A stretch of 64,000 nucleotides of DNA, taken from the NCBI RefSeq assembly GCF_029784155.1, contig NC_073693.1, forward strand, positions 117,403,003 through 117,467,002, written 5' to 3'. This DNA comes from Uranotaenia lowii (taxonomy: Eukaryota; Arthropoda; Insecta; Diptera; Culicidae). How positions within the stretch are numbered: position 1 is the first letter of the stretch; every line of letters starts with the position of its first letter. Below the pieces are notes generated by a model. That model made no database searches and was not told the origin of the DNA. It worked only from the letters and a program-made list of their open reading frames with translations. This document shows, piece after piece, positions 9,734 to 21,714 of the stretch. The position numbers and the translations under genes were made by a program.

Positions 9734-11843
9734 TTTTGTCAATTTTGTCAATTTTGTCAATTTTGTCAATTTTGTCAATTTTTTCAATTTTGTCAATTTT
9801 GTCAATTTTGTCGATTTTGTCAATTTTGTCAATTTTGTCAATTTTGTCAATTTTGTCAATTTTGTCAATTTTGTCAATTTTGTCAATTTTGTCAATTTTG
9901 TCAATTTTGTCAATTTTGTCAATTTTGTCAATTTTGTCAATTTTGTCAATTTTGTCAATTTTGTCAATTTTGTCAATTTTGTCAATTTTGTCAATTTTGT
10001 CAATTTTGTCAATTTTGTCAATTTTGTCAATTTTGTCAATTTTGTCAATTTTGTCAATTTTGTCAATTTTGTCAATTTTGTCAATTTTGTCAATTTTGTC
10101 AATTTTGTCAATTTTGTCAATTTTGTCAATTTTGTCAATTTTGTCAATTTTGTCAATTTTGTCAATTTTGTCAATTTTGTCAATTTTGTCAATTTTGTCA
10201 ATTTTGTCAATTTTGTCAATTTTGTTAATTTTGTCAATTTTGTCAATTTTGTCAATTTTGTCAATTTTGTCAATTTTGTCAATTTTGTCATTTTTGTCAA
10301 TTTTGTCAATTTTGTCAATTTTGTCAATTTTGTCAATTTTGTCATGTTTGTCAATTTTGTCAATTTTGTCAATTTTGTCAATTTTGTCAATTTTGTCAAT
10401 TTTGTCAATTTTGTCAATTTTGTCAATTTTGTCAATTTTATCAATTTTGTCAATTTTGTCAATTTTGTCAATTTTGTCAATTTTGTCAATTTTGTCAATT
10501 TTGTCAATTTTGTCAATTTTGTCAATTTTGTCAATTTTGTCAATTTTGTCAATTTTGTCAATTTTGTCAATTTTGTCAATTTTGTCAATTTTGTCAATTT
10601 TGTCAATTTTGTCAATTTTGTCAATTTTGTCAATTTTGTCAATTTTGTCAATTTTGTCAATTTTGTCAATTTTGTCAATTTTGTCAATTTTGTCAATTTT
10701 GTCAATTTTGTCAATTTTGTCAATTTTGTCAATTTTGTCAATTTTGTCAATTTTGTCAATTTTGTCAATTTTGTCAATTTTGTCAATTTTGTCAATTTTG
10801 TCAATTTTGTCAATTTTGTCAATTTTGTCAATTTTGTCAATTTTGTCAATTTTGTCAATTTTGTCAATTTTGTCAATTTTGTCAATTTTGTCAATTTTGT
10901 CAATTTTGTCAATTTTGTCAATTTTGTCAATTTTGTCAATTTTGTCAATTTTGTCAATTTTGTCAATTTTGTCAATTTTGTCAATTTTTTCAATTTTGTC
11001 AATTTTGTCAATTTTGTCGATTTTGTCAATTTGGTCAATTTTGTCAATTTTGTCAATTTTGTCAATTTTGTCAATTTTGTCAATTTTGTCAATTTTGTCA
11101 ATTTTGTCAATTTTGTCAATTTTGTCAATTTTGTCAATTTTGTCAATTTTGTCAATTTTGTCAATTTTGTCAATTTTGTCAATTTTGTCAATTTTGTCAA
11201 TTTTGTCAATTTTGTCAATTTTGTCAATTTTGTCATTTTGTCAATTTTGTCAATTTTGTCAATTTTGTCAATTTTGTCAATTTTGTCAATTTTGTCAATT
11301 TTGTCAATTTTGTCAATTTTGTCAATTTTGTCAATTTTGTCAATTTTGTCAATTTTGTCATGTTTGTCAATTTTGTCAATTTTGTCAATTTTGTCAATTT
11401 TGTCAATTTTGTCAATTTTGTCAATTTTGTCAATTTTGTCAATTTTGTCAATTTTGTCAATTTTGTCAATTTTGTCAATTTTGTCAATTTTGTCAATTTT
11501 GTCAATTTTGTCAATTTTGTCAATTTTGTCAATTTTGTCAATTTTGTCAATTTTGTCAATTTTGTCAATTTTGTCAATTTTGTCAATTTTGTCAATTTTG
11601 TCAATTTTGTCAATTTTGTCAATTTTGTCAATTTTGTCAATTTTGTCAATTTTGTCAATTTTGTCAATTTTGTCAATTTTGTCAATTTTGTCAATTTTGT
11701 CAATTTCGTCAATTTTGTCAATTTTGTCAATTTTGTCAATTTTGTCAATTTTGTCAATTTTGTCAATTTTGTCAATTTTGTCAATTTTGTCAATTTTGTC
11801 AATTTTGTCGATTTTGTCAATTTTGTCAATTTTATCAATTTTG
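9734..11843. repeat. 9-bp tandem array, type B unit (right part)
   Basis: About 234 units of TTTTGTCAA. A diagnostic order of variants (TTTTTTCAA, two normal units, TTTTGTCGA) occurs at 9779-9814 and again at 10985-11020, exactly 1206 bp or 134 units apart, showing a block duplication inside the array. A unit with one base missing near 11233 changes the reading phase. TGTCATGTTTG variants lie at about 10341 and 11357, and one also at about 3235 in the left part. Confidence 0.96.
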
Positions 11844-12969
11844 CAAATTGGGCAATTTTGTCATTTTTGTCATTTTTGTCATTTTTGTCATTTTTGTCAT
11901 TTTTGTCATTTTTGTCATTTTTGTCATTTTTGTCATTTTTGTCATTTTTGTCATTTTTGTCATTTTTGTCATTTTTGTCATTTTTGTCATTTTTGTCATT
12001 TTTGTCATTTTTGTCATTTTTGTCATTTTTGTCATTTTTGTCATTTTTGTCATTTTTGTCATTTTTGTCATTTTTGTCATTTTTGTCATTTTTGTCATTT
12101 TTGTCATTTTTGTCATTTTTGTCATTTTTGTCATTTTTGTCATTTTTGTCATTTTTGTCATTTTTGTCATTTTTGTCATTTTTGTCATTTTTGTCATTTT
12201 TGTCATTTTTGTCATTTTTGTCATTTTTGTCATTTTTGTCATTTTTGTCATTTTTGTCATTTTTGTCATTTTTGTCATTTTTGTCATTTTTGTCATTTTT
12301 GTCATTTTTGTCATTTTTGTCATTTTTGTCATTTTTGTCATTTTTGTCATTTTTGTCATTTTTGTCATTTTTGTCATTTTTGTCATTTTTGTCATTTTTG
12401 TCATTTTTGTCATTTTTGTCATTTTTGTCATTTTTGTCATTTTTGTCATTTTTGTCATTTTTGTCATTTTTGTCATTTTTGTCATTTTTGTCATTTTTGT
12501 CATTTTTGTCATTTTTGTCATTTTTGTCATTTTTGTCATTTTTGTCATTTTTGTCATTTTTGTCATTTTTGTCATTTTTGTCATTTTTGTCATTTTTGTC
12601 ATTTTTGTCATTTTTGTCATTTTTGTCATTTTTGTCATTTTTGTCATTTTTGTCATTTTTGTCATTTTTGTCATTTTTGTCATTTTTGTCATTTTTGTCA
12701 TTTTTGTCATTTTTGTCATTTTTGTCATTTTTGTCATTTTTGTCATTTTTGTCATTTTTGTCATTTTTGTCATTTTTGTCATTTTTGTCATTTTTGTCAT
12801 TTTTGTCATTTTTGTCATTTTTGTCATTTTTGTCATTTTTGTCACTTTTGTCATTTTTGTCATTTTTGTCATTTTTGTCATTTTTGTCATTTTTGTCATT
12901 TTTGTCATTTTTGTCATTTTTTTCATTTTTGTCAATTTTGTCAATTTTGTCAATTTTGTCAATTTTGTC
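11844..12969. repeat. 9-bp tandem array, type A domain with short type B end
   Basis: After a degenerate junction (about 11830-11856, GCAAATTGGGCAATTTTG) the array switches back to TTTTTGTCA for about 119 nearly perfect units to 12924. Five type B units follow (12925-12969), and the array ends at CCTGATTCCC. The order of domains around the LINE is therefore A-B-LINE-B-A-B. Confidence 0.96.
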
Positions 12970-15900
12970 ATTTTCCTGATTCCCTTAAATTTTGAAGATC
13001 ACAAATTTTCAAGTTCACCTTTCTAAAGTAAGAACATTAGTTAAGTAACACGTCGTTGAAGCCAAATTGAATTTCATTTGGTTTAACAATTTATTTGTGG
13101 GATAGGTTGTTCGGTGCTTGAATTCGAAATGGGCGGGGAGTCGAATTTGGCTGCAACATGTTCTGATCTCAAAATTTCCACTTATTTTTGCCACGTATGT
13201 TTTCCGCTCTAGAAGAACAAATGATAGGCATTCCTAACTTTAAGCAAAGCATACCGATGCTTTCTGAAGCCGATGTGCGAAAATCGATTTCAGCACCGCA
13301 AATTTCCCCAGTCTAGAAAGTTACAGTTGTTGAAACGAGCCCGAAGTTGAGTGGGCGTTTTATCCTTTTTTTTTGCGGGTCCACTTTCGGATTTCGGTTC
13401 GTGGTATGCCATTTCGCTAGATCGATCAGATGCAGAAAGGTAAAATTATGCAAATTATGATACGGATTTTGCAAAACAACTTATGGTTTATGCCTCCCCC
13501 ACATATGGCTAGGGAGTTGTGGCGAGTTTATCGGGGGAATTTGTATCGTAAACAGCAGCGGCACGTATGCATCATCTGTAAATGATTTTGGGCTATCGAT
13601 TTTCACCTTTTTGGAAATAAGTTCTTGTGTTTCTTTACAAGCGGCTTGAATGACGGGAAAATTGAAGCAGAAAACGGGTTCATTTATGCCAGAATGATAA
13701 ACAAAAGTTATATTACTGAAGGTTTCATGAATTTGACAAGGATTTCTTAGTAGCAGAAAAGTTTAAAATACTATGAAATCTGTTTAGATTTAACTATTCA
13801 ATTCTCGAAAAAAAATTTTAATTACTTTTAATTCATTATGCGTTGAGATATTTTTGGAGTTTATTTGGTTTATGAATAACGATTTTAAAGCGATAAACAC
13901 AATTACTCAATAATAATCTGATTTGCAAAAAATTGAATGGTATTTAGCTAAACTTTCCGGTGAGTCGAATATTCACCATAACGGTTTTTTGGGTAATATT
14001 CGGCTGGCCGAATATTCGGTAAATCTCAAATCTATACTTTTTGTTCCAGAAAATTGCTCAAATCAAACCGGAGAAAATTAAAAAAAAGCTCTACAAACTT
14101 GTACTAGAAATTTACTTCCAAGTTGATAGTTAAAATCTGCAGTAAATTCAAAAAAAAACATAAAACCTTTTGTTGAAAAGATATTTAACTTCTCATTTGA
14201 TTTCAGAGTTTTTTTTTCAATAAATTCAAGAAAACTAAAGTCAAAGAATCAACAAACCTTAAAGGAACGCGTAGAACTGAGAGCTCCCCGGCAGTACATA
14301 TATTTGTACACTCAAAGTTCATGAATATTTCATAAATTTACGTTACGATATCTTCCACCAACTTCGAAGCTAGGACTCTTGGTTCGACTGTCAGGTGCGG
14401 GGGCGGTCGAAATCGAAGGAGAAACCGGGAAGCTGTAAAGCTACTGCTGGCTGGGCGATGTTTGGGAAACAACTACTTTACGGTTCCTCGGGGAAGCTAA
14501 GAAAGGGATTGCTTGAAAATGCTCGCTTCGTGATGCTTTTTGCAGCTTGAATGATGTTGAGAGCTGAGGTGAATGGAAGGTCGGAGAGAAAAAGCACCTT
14601 ACTATTGGCGGGAAAAATACTATCGAGCAGACACACCTACCCTCCAAGAATGCACACATACAGGCTGCTTCGGGCCAGATCAATGCCGCCGAGTCAAGTC
14701 AAGGAATGAGGTTATGCTCCTCCGGTATGGCATGGGACCTTTCTATTCGACGTTCGGAATTGTGCTCTCGAATCCAGTGTGCCCAACCAGAAACCTTTCC
14801 AAGAATGGAACATCTGGATTCCATTCCTGGTAGGTATTGGATTGTTGAATGTGCGTTAAATGAAAATCTGACAGTGCTGATAAATGGTGTTCGGGTACAA
14901 GGGAGCGTTGTCGAATGTTCGTTGCTTTTCGGGACCATGCATTATTTATGAATGGGGTTGTTTGTATTTATTCTGCAATGAAGAGAGGGATGTGATTACA
15001 GATAAGGACAGGTTCAAGCGAATGTGCTTTAAGATAAACATATAACAGAGTTAAACACAAATGTTCCTTTAGTTCTTGTGAAGATTTTTATTTTTATCTT
15101 CAAGATATTTAGAGCTTAATAACGATGTTTTATTAATCCGAATCCATGGAAAGAACTTCCCGATAAATGACTTGAAATTTTGTTTGAATAAAAACGCCCC
15201 GAAAATTTGTTTCTGCACGTTATATCGTATCTAAGAAATTAATTTAAATTTTTCAAGTTCAATGTTGGCATTGATTTAAAATAAAACAACTGTAAAGAGA
15301 TTCGTATAAACAAGCTTGATTTTCTGCTGCTGGTGGCGTTAAAGTTTTTCTGTTCCCATGAGAGAATAACCCCCTAGGCTGTAAAATTAATGTCTGGTTG
15401 ATTGGAAAAGTTCAAGTTCACTGTGAATTACGACAGAGCAAATATTTTCTTGGAAGGGTGCTAAACGAGAATGTATTTGATTAAGATACTGCTAAATGGA
15501 TTTTTTAAATTGGTGAAAACATTTGCTGGTGTGTATAAAATTATGATTTTTTTTAACCTTTTTCTGTCTTTTACTAAATATCAATAATGCGAAATCGATT
15601 TTGAATATTTTAACGATGTTTTAAATCTCATTAACAAGCCATACTTGTGATCAATTGTATGAGTTTTTGCCACATTTTTTTTTTATTTGAAGTACAAACT
15701 TTACCAAAATTAACCTCAATAAGATAGCAATACTCAAAAATGTTGTTAAGCCTTTGATGCATTATTTTTTATATAAGAAATGCAACTAGTGAGTCAGTGA
15801 AATACAGACCCCATTAACTTTTGGCAACAAGGCCGAAGGATTGGAGGGGGAGAGGGTTGGGGGTTGAACCCCCCTCATGAGAATCCAAAAATGCCAAGTG

Positions 15901-16027
15901 CAATGCTTTTCTCCCAACTCAAAATTTCAAATTTTTATTCAAATTTCAATGAACGACTGATATGATTTAGGAGTAACAATATCAACTCAGAACATAAGCT
16001 AAAGCCATGAAATTTTACTCCAGCTCC
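12970..16027. other. Non-coding stretch, no gene recognised
   Basis: AT-rich sequence between the array and the DD37E mariner. No open frame with recognisable content was found. 13960-14020 has paired GAATATTCG-like palindromic motifs that resemble motifs at 52395-52420. 14380-14950 is richer in GC but its frames are short and unlike known proteins. 15825-15880 is a G-rich then C-rich stretch (GGGGGTTGAACCCCC). Confidence 0.5.
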
Positions 16028-16124
16028 ACAACTCCAAAAGATGATACGGTCGAAATTTGGTCTAGGGAAAACGCGTGTAAATCGGTGAAATCGTTTATTT
16101 TAAAAATCAAATTCAATTTCTTTT

Positions 16125-16958
16125 TCAAGTTAAATAAGTGTAAAATTCAGGAAAAATATTCAGTATTGCTTCCGCTTTTCCAAATTCGAATTGCCGGGCC
16201 TTACGTTTAACCCCTGTCATCAGATTTTGTACAGCCACCTTGTCCCTTGTCCCTTGTCCTTGTGTCTTGAACTGCTGCTCGTCCTTAGCAGATTTTTTGG
16301 TCTTCTTTAGGTTCCGCTTGAAAATAGCCCAGTATTTCTCAATTGGGCGCAGATCTGGCGTGTTGGTAGGGTTCTTATCCTTGGGAACCACCTGCACGTT
16401 AATGGCGGCGTACCACTCCATGGCCAAAACAGTACGGAACAACCCTGTTTCTCCAGGAAAGGCAGCAGACGTTTATTCAAACGCTCTTTCACGTAAATTT
16501 CTTGGTTGACAGTCCCGGAAGCTATGAAAATGCTGCTTTTTAAACCACAGGTACAGATGACTTGCCAAACCAGATATTTCTTCACGAACTTTGACAGTTT
16601 CATGTGCTTGAAAATATCTGCTACCTTTCCCCTTCCTTTTTCCGTATAAAACTCCTGTCCCGGAAGCTGCTTGTAGTCGGCTTTGACGTAGGTTTCGTCG
16701 TCCATTACCACGCAGTCAAACTTCGTCAGCATCGTCGAGTACAGCCTCCGGGATCGCGCTTTAGCCGTCGTATTTTGTTTATCATCGCGATTTGGAGTCA
16801 CTACCTTCTTGTAAGTCGGCTCGTTTTTTGGCTCGATGCACGGTTGTAGACGATACACCTAGCTTATTTGCGGCATCTCGGAGAGCGGCTTCCGGTTTTC
16901 GATTTCCCCCCGATCCAGACTTCCTGGCTGTCGACAAACGTTACCTAAAAACTTTAAT
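16125..16958 (-). pseudogene. DD37E mariner transposase, main part
   Basis: The transposase cuts and joins element ends using a DDE triad. Visible on the minus strand in several frames: the second helix-turn-helix region (16860-16935, with LGVSSTTVHRAKKRA across a frameshift), then VVTPNRDDKQN, the first catalytic Asp in VVMDDETYVKAD, conserved IFIASGTVNQEIYVKE, and the third acidic residue in NTPDLRPIEKYW. At about 16419-16425 the sequence jumps from LFWP to MEWYA, so the stretch expected to hold the second catalytic Asp is deleted. A CTTGTCC triplication at 16236-16262 adds a small expansion near the C-terminus. The protein is clearly dead. The N-terminal exon-like part lies beyond an inserted MITE at 17696-17816. 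Confidence 0.82.
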
Positions 16959-16960
16959 TA

Positions 16961-17693
16961 GGGGAGAACTGTACAAGACGCACCAGTGAGGTAAAATGGC
17001 CCATGCCATTCTTTCTCAAAAATACACTAACCTCTGGCTCCGAATGGTGTTTTTCTACATTTTTATTGTAGCAAACGAGCTTTTTCATCATTTTTTAGAT
17101 GAAGAGTTCACACAAACGACTTTAATTATTAGAAACAGAAGGATTAGTGGATTCTGCCTAAAACTTGTTATTTTCTCGGGTAACATATAAGGTTTTATGG
17201 TAAACCAGTCAGCGCTTTCTCATCAAACTGCAGCTTTTCGTTATAACATTAGTACGCACTTTCGAATGAATATTATTATTTTATTATATTTTACTAACTT
17301 CCCACAAATTTTAACTAAAGTTAATCATATCAAAATTGGGGCAGAATGCCCGCAAAACCACGTGTTTTGGGCTCAAATTTGGAATGCTGTTAACTATTGA
17401 GAAAAACAAAATGTCAAAACAAAATGTCTTTCTTTTTATTTGCTGACTCCCAAATTACGATAAGAATGCATAATTTCTACCCCGCGGCGTTCTACCCCGC
17501 GGCTAGTTTTCTGGCTGTTTAAGATTTTCACAAAAATATCACTAAAATCGTGTTTTTTTACATATAATTTCTTTTTGATAAGTTGCTAATGTGATCCCTG
17601 AATCGTCGTGAACTTTCAATTTGGTTCATAGATGATGGGTATCGCTGTAAATAGCGATTATGCTTAAGTGGTGCGTCTTGTACAGTTTTCCCC
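16961..17693. mobile_element. 733-bp MITE inserted in the mariner transposase
   Basis: Inverted termini of 25 bp (16961-16985 and 17669-17693) differ at one base and begin GGGGAGAACTGTACAAGACG / GGGGAAAACTGTACAAGACG. TA flanks both sides (16959-16960 and 17694-17695), the target duplication of Tc1/mariner-type elements. Removing the insert brings the two halves of the DD37E transposase together. No transposase frame of its own is visible, so it is non-autonomous. The interior contains two CTACCCCGCGG copies at about 17479 and 17492. Confidence 0.9.
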
Positions 17694-17695
17694 TA

Positions 17696-17816
17696 CATTT
17701 GTAACGGTTGATTTGGCAACTTTTAGCGATTTTGCCAGCTTTGCGTGCGAGTAGCTCGGATTTTCGCGATATGCGAGCAAAATTTTGATACGCTGCTTTT
17801 CTTCCTTGGACGGCAT
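17696..17816 (-). pseudogene. DD37E mariner transposase, N-terminal part
   Basis: On the minus strand an ATG at 17816 opens MPSKEEKQRIKILLAYREN and continues through SHAKLAKSLKVAKSTVTNV, a typical N-terminal helix-turn-helix for binding the element ends. The frame runs straight into the MITE. Past the MITE the sequence continues as part of the same domain at 16958 and below. Confidence 0.8.
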
Positions 17817-17977
17817 TTCGACAGCTGAAGAGTGAGTTCCAAAATCAAAATAGGAGCAACATTCTACACACACACACCTTCAAAATGAGGGGTGTTCAGG
17901 TTTTTGAAATGCAAAATTGAAAGAAATACGTCAAGTTGATATTGACTTAATTTTGACCGTATCACCTTTTATTTCGC

Positions 17978-20934
17978 ATTATGTATCTAGTATCAAGTAA
18001 TCAAGAATCCTAGATTTTCAGTTCTCATCATCATTAAAAAAAAAAACTTAAAAAGGTGTTTTTGAATTGTTATTCAAATTTGGTTTAGCATTTCATTGAA
18101 AATTTTATCCATAATTTTCCAAACTCCCATGCATTAAACAATTTATTATCCAAAATTAAAAAAAAACTCGATTTTAAGGCTTTTTATATTAAGAATCCGG
18201 GCAGTAACAAACGCGTGTATTTTAAAAACTATTGATTGACTGAAAAACGTGAGCATTCTTGTGAGTGTCGTTATAGTTCTTGTTTATTTTAACAAAAAAA
18301 AATTCAGAAAATATCATCAGCTCATAAGTTTTTAAGCCAACAATGAAAGATTTCCGAGATGACTGTACAAACATATTTTACCATATCTTTTTATATCTTA
18401 GGTGTCTCAGATACACGTAAACTTAGACATATGACAAAATAGGCTACCAAAATTTCGCCTATCCGAACCCTTGGAATGAAGTTATCACCGATATGAAGTG
18501 TCCGGACTCTAAATGATCATAGCTTCAGAAATCATCAATTTTGTTTCACTTTCAAATGCGAAGTTCTTCAATTAAATTCATTTACTAAATTTAAAACTTC
18601 AAATGCCAATAATTCAAAATAAAAATTATAGGACTTTAGAAAAAGCAATTTTTCGTCAAACAACAACAGATTTCAAATCATGTTTTAGGGTTCCAAAAAA
18701 ATCAATTCTGTTTAGGACGCATGATAAAAAATTTTTCACAACACAATCCGCAAAATCCGAACTTTTCCAATGAAACCCGGGCGAGCGGGCCGGACCAAGC
18801 TTAACTTAAAATTTGTATTTATTTCCGGGCAAACCCGAATAAAGCCGGCAATCTGGTAACCTAAGTTTCAGCCAGAATAAATAAAAAAAAATCAAATAAA
18901 AAGTTGGAAGATATATTTCTATCAATTTTTAAATCACCGATTTTGTCCACCCTCTGGGAGAATAGCGCCAGTGATTTAATAATTGAGAAGCTCATAAAAC
19001 TAAAAGACCACAGAAAAAAAAATACGTTCACCTCAAGTTAAATAGTTTGAAACGTAGAGTAAGCTTTTTCATAATTCACTTGTATTCAAAGAACTTTTCA
19101 TGATACTCTGGAATTCAAGAGGCAAAAATTTCCAAAAAAAATTTGAATTTTCCTACGTTTCCAGCGATAGTTGAATGCTACTCCCTTTTGTCATCAGCTA
19201 AATAGTATTTTTTTTTTTCATAATAAATGTATGCACATTACACTTTCCAAATTGACCAAAACAATTCCTTATTGGCTCAATATCAACTGTGAAAACTTTG
19301 GGGCCTCTAGGATATAGTTGCCTGATTGCTCGGTTTTATACGGTTTTGCCCAGAAATTTAATACAAAATTTGATAAAAATCATCTCCAGTCCAGCCCTCT
19401 TTTCATTGATAAAGCTCAGATGTTGCTCGGATTTATTCACTTTTTCTGCCAAAAACAAACAAAAAAAAATTAAATTTGTTGTTAAAAATTTACTTTTACG
19501 TTAAAACCAATTTTTTAGCTACGTTGTTAAAAATAATTAACAAAAATTTTTTGAAAGCATAAAAAAACGATTTCAAAACTGCGGATGAGTTATGAAGAAA
19601 AAACATTTTTTTTCAAGTTTCCCTTTTTTGATTTGGGTTACGGTTTCGACCAAATTTGCTCGGATATTCAATTAAAGTTTATCACCGGTACTTTTTATAC
19701 GGTTTTTGCTTATTGATTTTTCTCGGAGAGTGAAACTACTTTTTGCTGGGATATTGCCCGGAATTTTGCCGACAATTTTGAAATTAACTGCCCGGACTTG
19801 CCAGGTAAACTCCTGAAAAAAAGGCTCCCCGCATTGATGTCAAATGAATTGATAGATATAAGATACAAAGCTACTGTCTTCGACAGAGTTGTTCAGCGGG
19901 GAATTTTCTTTGAAGAATTTATAAATTGACACAAAACCCAGGTTCGGTTCCACACAAGAAACAGTACAAAATAATCAATGTTTCAATAAAAATCTAAATG
20001 CTCAAATTTATTCATGTACATGTTTCTTAAAAATTCTGAAAAAATCATGGATGAGTTTTGAACCAAAACGAAACTTGTTAGACCCCAGGGTTTGAGAAAT
20101 TCAAAAATGATCCCAAATCGACTCAGTCTAATGTTACATACTACAATTGGATTGAATTTATGTTTTCAAAGGTTTTGTTTTTACAGTAACATGGAAGATT
20201 GCAATATATATTCTGCATGTTAAATTCTATCAACAAAATTAAACAAAATCAAATATTCTCGCTCAAAGAACACTTTTTTAACAATCCTTTCGCCGATTAA
20301 ATGGTCTAACTTTTTCGGCAAACTTTTCAAATCTTTTTGGAGCCTCGGGGGGTTGAACAGTAAACAATTCAGCGCGAAAAAAACCGTCACCTTCCAAACA
20401 GCTGCTGCTGGCTGCTACTGGTTGTGAGGTTAGACTACCATCCCGTATTTTTTTTATTCGATTTACTCTGCTTCTCTCGTTTCGAGGGGACAACAGAGGG
20501 TGAGAAAAAAAGTTTCCCCGAAAATAGAAATTAAATTTGGATCAAGTTAAACGGACTGTATAACCGATTGGAAGTTTCAACATTGAGGTTTTTTTCTGCA
20601 GTCTGTCCCTGTGTGTTGGCGTCTTCATTTTTCTTTGGTCAAGTTGTTGAGCTGAATGAAGTTTTCGGGGTGGATGAAAGTCGATTATCGACGGGGGATT
20701 GATGACTCGACTAGTCGCATCTGACCACCACCAGTAGCTGGCTGGTGGGTAATCGATTGGTCGTCAAATTTTATTTTATTGACTTTGTCGCTGGTGAAAG
20801 TTGATTGTTGAGGAGGGTTGAGAGGTATTAGTTCAGGGTTTTTTCCTTTAGGGATTTCTCCACCCAAGAGCACCTGTTGTTGCGATTAAAATCGAATCAG
20901 TAAAACTTTTTATCTTTGTCTCGTTTTGTTTCAG
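17978..20934. other. Non-coding stretch with repeat fragments
   Basis: AT-rich, no gene recognised. It contains two fragments of the dispersed CCGGGCA repeat family described at 50830: a plus-strand end piece at about 18775-18865 and a longer minus-strand copy at about 19311-19812. From about 20280 the composition becomes more balanced and repeat-free, as expected close to a host exon. 20885-20934 ends in a pyrimidine-rich tract and TTTCAG. Confidence 0.5.
19311..19812 (-). repeat. Dispersed CCGGGCA-family repeat, copy 1
   Basis: Read on the minus strand it starts TCCGGGCAGTTAATTTCAAA, continues through TTCCGGGCAATA and ends at a sequence resembling GCCGGATTGCCCGG. The same order of blocks occurs on the plus strand at 50830-51230. 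No coding frame. The superfamily is not known to me. Confidence 0.55.
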
Positions 20935-21714
20935 ATGGTGGAATGAATCAGTGCTCATTTTTTTTCATCGAACAGTGTCAATCAGCAAAAAGTCAACAAT
21001 TCCGGAACGATGAATGGACGACGACGACACGGAAGCTCAGCACAAAATAGGCCCGAACGACAATCTGTTTCCATTTGAAGTGTATGTTCGTCGATTCCTA
21101 AATCTGCACTTTGTGCTCATTCATCTTGAAATTCCATTATGACACATCATTATTGAATGACATGACGATTCGGAATCGGCCTTGGTGCAAGGATTCAATG
21201 CCACATCAGCTCAACTTTTGGCGACAACGGCCGGCAGCAACGAACAAAGGATCTTTCCGACGACGACAATCCCATTCATAGGAAAATTAGAGGAATCAGA
21301 TACATACATACAGCGAACGAAGAAGAACGAACGAGGTGGTGAGGCAAAGCGTGTGAAGTGAGAAACGAGAAAGCCCATACAATTGAATGAACAGGTGAAT
21401 TTTAACGAGGCGGCTCAATCGATTGGAAACCAGGTCAACTTTGTTAGCCTACAGGAACAAAAGCTAACTAAACTCGCACACAAACATACACACTCAACAC
21501 ATTTGGAAACAGCTTCCAGGAAAAGCGTAGAAACACAAACACATACGCACACACTAACACTCACACACCCTCGCACAGCATCACAAAACTGCTACAATAA
21601 TGCTGATAGTACACACGGTGAAGCTGGTGCTGCTGGCGCTCAACGTCCTTCCTTATCGGTTCACCCACCGGAATGTGCTGTTCATGATCTATCTGGCGAC
21701 GCTGGTCACACATG
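20935..21714 (+). CDS. Probable first coding exon of a secreted or membrane host gene
   Basis: A strong acceptor-like sequence (pyrimidine-rich, ending TTTCAG at 20934) opens the segment and a consensus donor GTAAGT (21715-21720) closes it. The long leader is rich in CA dinucleotides (21480-21590) and has short upstream ATGs at 20935 and 21383. The coding part starts with the ATG at 21600: MLIVHTVKLVLLALNVLPYR, then FTHRNVLFMIYLATLVTHG, with a hydrophobic core like a signal peptide or anchor and GC-rich third positions unlike its surroundings. The exon breaks after one base of codon 39 (phase 1), common after signal-peptide exons of Ig-type and other modular extracellular proteins. The gene is not recognised. 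No second exon was found, so the following 42 kb may be intron. Confidence 0.5.

Larger units (their letters stand above)
16028..17977 (-). mobile_element. Mariner-like element of DD37E type, inactive
   Basis: The ends share an inverted motif: GATGATACGGTCGAAATTTGG at the left (about 16036) and its complement around GACCGTATCACC at the right (about 17957-17968). Between them lies a transposase gene on the minus strand, broken by frameshifts, a deletion and an inserted MITE. Exact ends are uncertain by several bases. DD37E elements are a mosquito-associated branch of the Tc1/mariner group. Confidence 0.7.

Noticed and set aside
1..12969. CRISPR array
   Set aside because: Perfect 9-bp tandem units without spacers; eukaryotic satellite.
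9629..13026. Open frames of more than 1000 codons in the right array
   Set aside because: Same cause: the unit length is a multiple of three and lacks stops. They start or end in unrelated flanking bases.
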